From Saprospirales bacterium (GTDB lineage Bacteria; Bacteroidota; Bacteroidia; Chitinophagales; Saprospiraceae), in NCBI GenBank assembly GCA_016703765.1, contig JADJBL010000001.1:320133-384132 (forward strand): DNA of 64,000 nucleotides, written 5' to 3'. Below the pieces are notes generated by a model that made no database searches, had not been told where the DNA came from, and saw nothing but the letters and a program-made list of their open reading frames with translations. A program made the position numbers and the translations under genes. Shown here one piece after another: positions 54,901 to 62,151 of the stretch. Within the stretch, counting starts at the first letter, position 1. Every line of letters starts with the position of its first letter.

Positions 54901-57900
54901 GGACCCACGATCGCATACTCCTGGACGGACGCCGGAGGGACGGAGATCAGTACCGATCCGACAACGACCACTACGATACCGGGGATCTTCACGCTTTCCG
55001 TGTTAAATACAGACAACGGCTGTTTGTCCACCGATCAGATCACTATTGCCCTGGATACTTTGGCGCCTTCGGCGGATGCAGGCCCTGCTGCTTTACTGAA
55101 CTGTTTTACACCCGATGCGGTGCTGGATGGGTCGGGCTCCTCGCAAGGCTTTGGGATTACTTATGAGTGGTCCTTAGGTGGTTTAGTGCTTGGGTCGAAT
55201 TTGAGTTTGCCTGTTTCCGATATCGGCACATATACCCTGACGGTCTTCAACGGACAAAACGGCTGCCTGGAGAGCGATGTGGTGCAGGTAACGGAAGACT
55301 TTGCCCTTCCCACTTCCGATGCCGGGGCCGACCTCATCATAGATTGCGCTACCAATTCGGTGACTCTCGATGGGTCTGGTTCCTCACAGGGACCCAATAT
55401 AACCTTTGGGTGGTCCTTGGGTGGTTTGGTGGTTGGAGGAGGTTTGAGCTTGCCGGTTTCAGAGGCCGGCGATTATGCCCTGCAAGTGACCGATACAAAC
55501 AACGGCTGCGTCAGCATCGACAGCGCCACAGTGGCCCTCGACGCCAACGCGCCCATCGCAGATGCGGGACCAGCTGCACTGCTCAATTGCTTTGCGCCCG
55601 ATGCGGTGCTGGATGGGTCGGGTTCTTCGCAAGGTCCGGGGATTGTTTATGAGTGGTCGTTGGGTGGTTTGGTGCTTGGGGCTGGTGCGACCTTGCCGGT
55701 TTCGGAGGCCGGCGCCTATACCCTTTCCGTCACCAACCTCGGCAATGGTTGCCTTTCTTCGAATACCGTACAAGTTTCCATCGATACGATCAGCCCAGCA
55801 GCAGATGCGGGGCTGGGTGGAACCATCAATTGCGTGGTTCCCCAGATCGCGTTGGGTGGGCCTGGGACGAGTACGGGCCCGGAGTTTGGCTATGCCTGGA
55901 CCCTGGGAGGTTCCCTGATCAGCACAGATATCAATTTGCCGGTATCCCTTCCGGGGAATTATATTTTGAATGTTACCAATAACCAAAACGGCTGTTCGAC
56001 GAGTAGCGCGGTCACCATTCTGGAGGATCTGGCTGTCCCCACGGCCCTTGCAGGAGCGGATATTTCACTCAATTGCAATAATCCCGACGATGCGCTCGAT
56101 GCCGCCGGTAGCTCACAGGGCCCTGAGTTTACCTATGAGTGGTTGTTGGGCGGTTTGGTTGTTGGGTCGGGTTTGAGTTTGCCGGTAACGGGGGCAGGAG
56201 ATTATACGCTCCTCGTAACTAATACGATTAACGGTTGCGAAGCCAGCGATCAGGTCTTGGTATTTGCCGATTTTGCGGAGCCGGTAGCCAATCCAGGTGA
56301 GGCCTCCGCCTCCGTGGCGGTGCAGGCGGATTTTGTGCCGCCTTTTGCCAGTGCGGGTTTCGATGTGTTGCTCAATTGTTACAACCCTTCGGGCACGCTT
56401 TTGGGAACGGGTTCATCGGTAGGCCCGGAATATACTTATGAATGGTTGTTGGGTGGTGTGGTCGTTGGAGGAGGTTTGAGCTTGCCGGTTTCAAATGTGG
56501 GAGATTATACCCTGACGGTGACCAATACCCAAAACGGTTGCGAGGCCTCCGATCAGGTGTCCGTCGCCGAAGATTTCCAGACGCCTGTGGCTATGGCCGG
56601 GTCGGATTTGACGATAGATTGCATCCAGCCGAGCGTCACGCTCAACGGAAATGGATCTTCGAGTGGACCAGAGATAAGTTACGAGTGGTCCCTGGGTGGT
56701 CTGGTCGTTGGGGCTGGGATTTCCCTGAACGTGGACGATCCGGGCAATTACACCTTGACCGTTTTAAATACCGACAATGGCTGTAGCGCTACGGATGAGG
56801 CGCTGGTGGGTATCAACCAAAACTTTCCCCAAGCCCTGCTGAGCGCGGGAGGAATCCTCACCTGTGTCGAAACCGAAGTGACGTTGCTCGCTACAGGCAC
56901 CTCTACCGGGGCAGCGTATTCTTACGATTGGAACACCCTTACCGGCGGGACGATCGACCTGGGCCCAGGGCCCCTCGACGCCTCTGTCACCGCGCTAGGG
57001 ACCTACCAGTTGATCGTGTTGAATACCCAAAACGGCTGTGCGGATACGGCTGTCGTGCAAGTACTCCAGGACATCGAAGCGCCTGTTGCCGACGCAGGCC
57101 CCGCCGCACAACTCAACTGCTTTCTGACGAGCTTCGCGCTGAATGGCGGCGGCTCGCAGCCGGCGGGACAATTGTCCTTCGTGTGGACTACGGCCGATGG
57201 CGCACTTGGTGGAAACCCGAACTCTGCTAACCCGACGGCCCAGACAGCAGGTACTTACAATCTCCTCGTCACCAATCTGCAAAACGGTTGTACCGACAGC
57301 GATCAGGTGACGATCACCGCCACCGTGTTGGAGAATCTCGAAGTATCGTTCACGACGCCGGGCTGCAACGGCGACCCGGCCCAGATCAGCATAGACAATG
57401 TGGAGGGAGGCAGTCTGCCCTACCAATATTCGGTGGACGGCGGGACGACCTTTTCGGCCCTGACCCTGTTTACCGACCTTACGGCAGGGGGGTACCTTGT
57501 CGTCGTGCAGGACGCCGACGGTTGTAAGCTGGAAGAAACCATTTTCATTTCCGCTCCTCCGGCGGTGACGGTGGATGTGACGCCGCAGGTCACCCTGACC
57601 CTCGGGCAGAGTTTTCAACTGGAGGCCTTTACCAACATACCGCCGGCTAATATTGGCTCGGTAATTTGGACGCCCGCGGAGGGCTTGAGCTGCAGCGATT
57701 GCCTGAGCCCGGTGGCAGCGCCGCTTCAAAGCACTACGTATACTGTCACGGTGAGCGACCTAACCGGGTGCAGCGCACAGGCGGTTGTGGAAGTTTTGAT
57801 CGAAAAGCCGACGATATTCGTGCCCAATACTTTCTCCCCCAATTTCGACGGCATCAACGACGAGTTCCTGATCTACTCGGCGCCCGGCGCCCTGAGGGAG

Positions 57901-58104
57901 ATCCGTCAGATGCGGATTTTCGACCGCTGGGGCGGAAAAATGTTTGAAGCCTTTTCCATCCAGCCCAACGATATCCACGCCGGCTGGAACGGCACCAGTC
58001 GGGGCAAGATCGTCGATGTAGGCGTATTTGCGTGGATGGCGGAGGTGGTTTGGGCAGACGGGAGTGTGGAATGGATCAAAGGAGACGTGACGGTTGTGCG
58101 GTAA
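51922..58104 (+). CDS. Giant L-type lectin and Ig/PKD-like repeat adhesin with T9SS type B domain
   Basis: 2060 residues. Order: signal peptide (LIFGVAFFTIHSSLFTQ); a beta-sandwich module with DIWFSVVAPASGDMDIAL; an L-type lectin domain (about 165-365; FEFDTWDNG-like FDTWDNGAAFSDIPQDHV, DGQDHLIFFSWTPATNTF); two short modules with GCDSTIITYLTVYPN and GCDSTVVLNLAV; sixteen Ig/PKD-like repeats of about 81 residues, each with a cysteine near the start and one near the end (pattern ADAGP..LNC...LDGSGSS...YEW...L..G.YTL.V.N..NGC); a SprB-like repeat (LPYQYSVDGG, AGGYLVVVQDADGC); and a C-terminal gliding-motility-type domain (IFVPNTFSPNFDGINDEF, FDRWGGKMFE). It is predicted to be a T9SS-exported cell-surface adhesin. 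ATG 51922 precedes the signal peptide. Confidence 0.85.
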   Translation: MRKFTPLYRLLIFGVAFFTIHSSLFTQNTPCAAVSLPNNMPAFQTYSTAGLTNSGVPYPGCGGNVTVDIWFSVVAPASGDMDIALKSGTMVNMAMAFYKGPCNNLMLIDCTTDDNCGNPLVPAMQYDNLIPGTTYFIRIWPEGPGGNFQIRVTNGNPPQTPLNFTPVGSAQNTGPYCIQLTAPVGNQTGCGWDPTPVNFSLPFTRQIVYNFGTLDANGADGICMVFQNSPAGIGACGTGGGGLAVQGITNSLIIEFDTWDNGAAFSDIPQDHVAVNVNGVLMAIAGPVPLAGGNIEDGQDHLIFFSWTPATNTFAIQFDGIPVLNGSYPVIANCFGGNPNAYYGVTASTGGSVNLQTACTPEPEIFPAGSEDTTYAQICQGETYFAGGNFQSNTGIYFDNYNSFNGCDSTIITYLTVYPNSFYAFNATVCQGGSVSVGNMTYNTTGVHTTILTNWRGCDSTVVLNLAVLNPQAVIQSSGNITCDNPVVTLNGTGSSTGPGMTFQWTGPSPACITPSPTSPVIQVSCPGVYTLTIKHQVGNVMCSSTTSITVSLNVQVITVDIEAPDTLTCSVNCIALDATGSSNGPGYTYTWAGPGNFVSNQVSPQVCNPGAYSLTVENPANGCQTTGGTVVVENATNPLANAGADAVLSCTQPLQILDGGNSSGSNNLQYVWSDATPTPIDTGQTTPVSAPGSYILLVVDTLNNCFDLDTVLVTQNLNTPVSNAGPSQTVDCTSSSVTLDGSSSSAGPNIGYLWQDGNGAPLGTGTLQTVGDAGTYLLIVTNTISGCSDTSTVDVFQDLNAPVSDPGPDQTLTCGSPTVTLDGSGSSSGPDYSYEWQDAGGAPLGSNPTLPVSEPGAYFLLVTSSANNCIDTAQVLVDIDTIAPTIFAGPDAALTCSDPVVTIGDVLTPPVSGWQYEWLDEDGVTLGNDPLQDVNQPGIYILVITDQSNGCQGQDSVAVGTDDDLPVADAGPPVTLNCVVSLADLGGANSSAGPTIAYSWTDAGGTEISTDPTTTTTIPGIFTLSVLNTDNGCLSTDQITIALDTLAPSADAGPAALLNCFTPDAVLDGSGSSQGFGITYEWSLGGLVLGSNLSLPVSDIGTYTLTVFNGQNGCLESDVVQVTEDFALPTSDAGADLIIDCATNSVTLDGSGSSQGPNITFGWSLGGLVVGGGLSLPVSEAGDYALQVTDTNNGCVSIDSATVALDANAPIADAGPAALLNCFAPDAVLDGSGSSQGPGIVYEWSLGGLVLGAGATLPVSEAGAYTLSVTNLGNGCLSSNTVQVSIDTISPAADAGLGGTINCVVPQIALGGPGTSTGPEFGYAWTLGGSLISTDINLPVSLPGNYILNVTNNQNGCSTSSAVTILEDLAVPTALAGADISLNCNNPDDALDAAGSSQGPEFTYEWLLGGLVVGSGLSLPVTGAGDYTLLVTNTINGCEASDQVLVFADFAEPVANPGEASASVAVQADFVPPFASAGFDVLLNCYNPSGTLLGTGSSVGPEYTYEWLLGGVVVGGGLSLPVSNVGDYTLTVTNTQNGCEASDQVSVAEDFQTPVAMAGSDLTIDCIQPSVTLNGNGSSSGPEISYEWSLGGLVVGAGISLNVDDPGNYTLTVLNTDNGCSATDEALVGINQNFPQALLSAGGILTCVETEVTLLATGTSTGAAYSYDWNTLTGGTIDLGPGPLDASVTALGTYQLIVLNTQNGCADTAVVQVLQDIEAPVADAGPAAQLNCFLTSFALNGGGSQPAGQLSFVWTTADGALGGNPNSANPTAQTAGTYNLLVTNLQNGCTDSDQVTITATVLENLEVSFTTPGCNGDPAQISIDNVEGGSLPYQYSVDGGTTFSALTLFTDLTAGGYLVVVQDADGCKLEETIFISAPPAVTVDVTPQVTLTLGQSFQLEAFTNIPPANIGSVIWTPAEGLSCSDCLSPVAAPLQSTTYTVTVSDLTGCSAQAVVEVLIEKPTIFVPNTFSPNFDGINDEFLIYSAPGALREIRQMRIFDRWGGKMFEAFSIQPNDIHAGWNGTSRGKIVDVGVFAWMAEVVWADGSVEWIKGDVTVVR
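53328..57330 (+). repeat. Sixteen in-frame repeats of about 245 bases within the adhesin
   Basis: Each unit encodes about 81 residues. Repeats 8, 9, 10, 12, 13 and 14 are much more alike than the rest, sharing GSGSSQGP-type and EWSLGGLVVG-type segments and, at the DNA level, GT-rich stretches such as GGGTGGTTTGGTGGTTGG (around 55420, 55660, 56150, 56450). Repeat 13 carries an extra partial unit (EASASVAVQADFVPPF). Confidence 0.8.
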
Positions 58105-58143
58105 AAGGGCTATTTTAGGTCCCGAAACCCAAAATCACCGTTT

Positions 58144-59121
58144 ATGATTCGATTTCTCAGAAAAGTAATAGTAGATGTAGTCAAAAGGCGGCTTAGAAGA
58201 AAAAACTCCCGGGCGGCGATCCATCCACGGGTGCTGGCCAAGGCCGTTCACGTTTTTAAGGTCGAATTGGCGGATACGCTCCGGGGTGCCTTGTTTATCT
58301 CTTTAGGTGTCGTTTCTGCCTCTATCGGGTTAAAGAGCTTTCTGCTCCCCAGCCACTTCATCGACGGCGGGGTGACGGGTATCTCGCTATTGGTACAGCA
58401 ATTGACGGGCATTTCCCTGTCTCTTTTGTTGGTCGTCATCAACCTTCCTTTTTTGATCCTGGGCTCCCGGACGATCGGCCGGCAATTTGCCATTCGCAGC
58501 GTGATCGCCATCGTGTTGCTATCGGTCGCCGTGTTTTCCATTCCCTATCCCGTGGTGACCCACGACAAACTGCTCATCGCCGTCTTCGGAGGATTTTTTC
58601 TGGGAATGGGCATCGGACTGGCCATGCGGGGAGGAGCGGTCATCGACGGCACGGAAGTGCTCGCCGTTTATCTGAGCAAGAAACTGGGCCTGAGTATCGG
58701 CGATATTATCCTGATTTTCAACATCCTCATCTTTTCCGTGAGCGCCTATATTCTTTCCCTGGAAACGGCGCTATACGCAATCTTGACTTACCTGTCCGCC
58801 GCCAAAACCGTCGATTTCGTGATCGACGGGATCGAGGAGTATATCGGCGTCACCATCATTTCGCATTTGAGCGAGGAGATTCGCCTGACCATCACCGAAA
58901 AGCTGGGGCGCGGCTGCACGATCTATGCCGGGAAGCGTGGTTTCGGCAAGCGCGGCGATCAGCTTCGCTCGACGGATATCATTTTCACCGTCATCACCCG
59001 TTTGGAGCTGGCAAAATTAAAATCCGAGGTCGACAAGATCGACTCGGAAGCCTTTATCGTCATGAGTACACTCAAAGATACCAAGGGCGGGATGGTGAAG
59101 AAGAGGCCGTTGGCGCATTGA
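58144..59121 (+). CDS. YitT family membrane protein (DUF161/DUF2179)
   Basis: 325 residues. A basic N-terminal segment (VVKRRLRRKNSRAAIHPR) is followed by five or six helices with the family pattern SFLLPSHFIDGGVTGISLL, RGGAVIDGTEVLAVYLSKK and LSAAKTVDFVIDG. The C-terminal DUF2179 domain has YAGKRGFGKRGDQLRSTDII and DSEAFIVMSTLKDTKGG. YitT proteins are integral membrane proteins of unsettled function. The N-terminal extension is longer than usual. It is 39 bases past the adhesin gene and 30 before the GNAT gene. Confidence 0.88.
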   Translation: MIRFLRKVIVDVVKRRLRRKNSRAAIHPRVLAKAVHVFKVELADTLRGALFISLGVVSASIGLKSFLLPSHFIDGGVTGISLLVQQLTGISLSLLLVVINLPFLILGSRTIGRQFAIRSVIAIVLLSVAVFSIPYPVVTHDKLLIAVFGGFFLGMGIGLAMRGGAVIDGTEVLAVYLSKKLGLSIGDIILIFNILIFSVSAYILSLETALYAILTYLSAAKTVDFVIDGIEEYIGVTIISHLSEEIRLTITEKLGRGCTIYAGKRGFGKRGDQLRSTDIIFTVITRLELAKLKSEVDKIDSEAFIVMSTLKDTKGGMVKKRPLAH

Positions 59122-59151
59122 GAAGAACGAAACACCAATAATTCAAGGAAA

Positions 59152-59602
59152 ATGCTACACATAACCCGAACCACTTCCGAAAACCCCGATTTCATCGAAC
59201 TCGTAAAACACCTCGATACCGAATTGGCTGTAAGAGACGGGGAGGACCACGCTTTCTATTCCCAATTCAACAAGATCGATAAGATCAAATTCGCGGTCGT
59301 GGCATACGAAGACGGGAAACCGCTGGGCTGCGGGGGATTCAGGAGTTCGGCCCGACTTGGTGGAGATCAAGCGAATGTATGTTTTCCCGGAGAGCCGCGG
59401 GAAGGGCCTTGCCACTAAAATTCTGACGGAGCTGGAAAAATGGGCCGCGGAATTATCGTACGCAAAATGCGTTTTGGAAACGGGGAAAAACCAACCCGAG
59501 GCCATTCGCCTCTATGAGAAGAGCGGCTACCACGTCATCCCGAACTACGGACCGTATGCGGGGGTTGAAAACAGCATTTGTTTTGAGAAGGAACTGGTTT
59601 AG
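59152..59602 (+). CDS. GNAT family N-acetyltransferase (one frameshift)
   Basis: 149 residues after correction. Acetyl-CoA-binding motif A is in VEIKRMYVFPESRGKGLATKI, with LETGKNQPEAIRLYEKSGY and GVENSICFEKEL typical of the small YjdJ-like GNATs. The first half ends in GKPLGCGGFRSSA; removing one C from TCGGCCCGAC (about 59350) joins it as RSSADLVEIKRMYV. The acceptor substrate is unknown. Its stop codon region overlaps that of the convergent downstream gene by four bases. Confidence 0.82.
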
Positions 59603-60069
59603 CTTCTTTGCAGCTTTTCCATCATTTTCGCGATCCGTTCTGCTATGGTGTCCGGGGTTTTTGCGCTGTAGATCCAGTCGAGGTAGGCCTTCTGCTCTCC
59701 TTCGGTTAAGCCCGAAAAGGTCTCGAATAGTTTCGGGGGCTCGTTTTCAAAACACTCCAAAATCTCCTGCGGAATTTCCAGCCTCGAATCGTCGGCGTAC
59801 AGGACGACCTTCACATAGTCTCCGGCCTGTTTTCCGATCTTTTTCCGGATTTCGGCCCGGACGGGGAGGAAGAGCCGGCCGTTTCCCATCGGCATGAGTT
59901 TGTATTGCTTCAGCTCGAAGCCATCGATCCAGCCTTTTACCCGGACCCAGCCGAAAGGATTCTTCTTGTTTTGGGGGATCTCAGGTATGACCGCATAGGT
60001 CCATCCCCCTTTGCCGGGGTATTTTTCGAGGAGGTAATCGGCGTTGACCAGGGGTTTTTCGTCGCTCAT
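59599..60069 (-). CDS. DUF1905 plus YdeI-type (OmpD-associated) protein
   Basis: 156 residues. The N-terminal half resembles the DUF1905 small beta-barrel (KYPGKGGWTYAVIPEI, FGWVRVKGWIDGFELKQYKLMPMGNGRLFLPV, IRKKIGKQAGDYVKVVLYAD). The C-terminal half is the helical YdeI/bacteriocin-protection segment (FSGLTEGEQKAYLDWIYSAKTPDTIAERIAKMMEKL). The function is poorly defined; related proteins have been tied to antimicrobial peptide resistance. It is convergent with the GNAT gene and divergent from the caspase gene (104-base AT-rich gap). Confidence 0.8.
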   Translation of the reverse strand: MSDEKPLVNADYLLEKYPGKGGWTYAVIPEIPQNKKNPFGWVRVKGWIDGFELKQYKLMPMGNGRLFLPVRAEIRKKIGKQAGDYVKVVLYADDSRLEIPQEILECFENEPPKLFETFSGLTEGEQKAYLDWIYSAKTPDTIAERIAKMMEKLQRS

Positions 60070-60173
60070 ATCGGCAGGCTCTATGATATTATGGCAAGTT
60101 TGTATGATAATTTTTCAAAAATGAGTATTTTCAATACTTTGAATTTCTATTCCTTATAAGACCTAAAGCTATC

Positions 60174-62151
60174 ATGGCCGAAGATAAAACAAGAGGTGTT
60201 GTAATCAGATCCCAGGAGGGCGAAGATTTTGAGGCGCCTTCGGGCACAAACCACCTGCTGGCCATTGCCATCGATAAATATGAACATTGCCCGGTGCTCA
60301 GCAATTGCGTCAACGATGTCCGTGGATTGATCGAAGTGTTGAAGGAGCGCTACGATTTCCAGGACGCCAATATTCAAACCCTGATTAACGAGGAAGCTAC
60401 CCGGCCGAATATCCACGCTTATTTGAAAGGGCTCAAGGATCGCGTAAGGCCTCAGGACAACGTGATCATCTATTTTTCCGGCCACGGCGAGACAGAAGAT
60501 AATGTAGGTTATTGGATTCCCGTGGAAGCCCATCCCGCCCACGAGTGGGAGTTTGTCTCCACCAACGACATAAAATCCCGCCTGGATTCGATCAACAGTT
60601 TTCACACCTTTGTCATCGTCGACGCCTGCTTTTCGGGGGCCTTATTTTCCTCTTACAGATCTGTAAAAGCCGGCAACGAAAACAAGCGCTCCCGTCTCGG
60701 CCTCGCAGCCAGCCACACCAAAGAGCGCGCCCTCGACGGAGAGGGTGAGAACAGCCCCTTTTCGAGCCATCTGCTGAAAATGCTTTGGGAAAACACCGGC
60801 GCCCTCAGCGCGCACAAGCTCGCCGGCGAGATCATCGACGAAGTCTATGCCGCGACTAAGGGAAAACAAACCCCGGTTTTCAAGCCGCTGGATGTCAAAG
60901 GAGACGATTCGGGCCAGTACGTATTCCGGCTAAAGGCCGACGAGGGATCGGATTGGGAGGCCTGCCAAAGAGTTGGTACGCTTGCCACATACGAAGCCTT
61001 TTTCGCGAAATATCCGGAAGGGAAATACATCGCCGAAGCCCAGGAAAAGATCGCTCAGCTGCGCGACAAGGAAGCCTGGCAGACCGCCAAAGGCCTGCAC
61101 ACGATCAGCGCCTACCTCCAGTACCGGAAAGATAAACCGGATGGACAGCACCGGGAAGAGGCGCTGGAAGCCGTTCAGCAAGTCGAGGAGGATCAGTCCT
61201 GGCATCAAGCCCAAAAGAAAAAGACCATTTTCGAGTACGAACAATACCTCGAAAATACCCCGCCGGGCGATATGGCCAGGAAGCGAGAACTGCTCTGGAA
61301 GCCCTGCTGGGAGGGCATGCGCCCCCAAACAAGCGCCTGTAAAACAGACGCCGTCCCCTGCCCCGGTTCAAACGAAGCCTCAGATAGTACAGGAAAAACC
61401 CGTCCCGAAGCCAAAGGAGGAAAAGGCCATTGCGACCACGCCCAACAACAATCGAAAGTATCTGATGATCGGGGGCGGGGTCTTGCTTGTCGTCGTGCTG
61501 GCGGTCTGGGGCATATCTTCCGGAAAGGGCAAATCGGCTGAGCTGGCTGCCGCGCAAGACGGGCAGGATACAATCCAGGTGAGCATGCAGGAAGGCTTAA
61601 ATGTCGCAACGCCCGAGCAGACCCAGAGCAGCTCAATTCAAAAGCCACCCACTGCCGAAGATCCCGCGACGAAAAAAAGCCCCGGGTCGTTGCCGGCAGG
61701 GAAAGCGGCGGCTGCATCCATTGGCGCCAACGGCCTCAGCTTCGATGGCAAGACCTACCACATCTACCCATTCAAGGGATTGACCTGGATGGCTCAGAAC
61801 CTCGACTTCGAAGTGTCCGGCTCCTGGTGTTACGGCGGCAATACCGCCAATTGCCAGAAATACGGCCGGCTGTATAGCTGGGGGGCGGCGAAAAAAGCCT
61901 GCTCGGCCATGGGCTCAGGTTGGCGCCTGCCGACGGACAAAGAGTGGCGAAGCCTGAGCCAGCAATTCGGCGGCGCGGACGAGGATTCGAGCGACGGCGG
62001 CGCGGCGGCGTTTAAAGCCATGACTGCCGAAGGGGCAGGCGCTTTCTCAGCGCAGCTCGGCGGCTGGCGGAATGCGGAGGGCAACTTCAAGCACCTGGCG
62101 AACACGGGTTACTACTGGAGCAGCACAATTTTTTCGTATAGGCGCCGATGA
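60174..62151 (+). CDS. Caspase-family protease, transmembrane, with C-terminal FISUMP domain (frameshifts; truncated end)
   Basis: About 659 residues after repair. Residues 1-240 are a C14 caspase-like domain: HLLAIAIDKYEHCPVLSNCV, catalytic His104 in YFSGHGE and Cys152 in VIVDACFSG. A helical repeat region follows (about 265-385) with recurring W-x-A...Y...P-x-G motifs (FFAKYPEGKYIAEAQEKIA, YLQYRKDKPDGQHREEALEA). Then come a Pro/Gln-rich linker, one membrane helix (YLMIGGGVLLVVVLAVWGIS, about 61460-61520), a second linker, and a FISUMP domain (YPFKGLTWMAQNLDF, YGRLYSWGAAKKACSAMGSG, WRLPTDKEWRSLS). Two one-base losses near 61282 and 61328 (C5 for C6) shift the frame. The FISUMP domain stops abruptly after GYYWSST, lacking its last strands. 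This places a protease inside and a lectin-like domain outside; the role is unknown, perhaps signalling or conflict. Confidence 0.75.

Noticed and set aside
53328..57330. Possible CRISPR or satellite array
   Set aside because: The repeats are about 245 bases, in frame, diverged and encode Ig/PKD-like domains; there are no short repeats with unique spacers.
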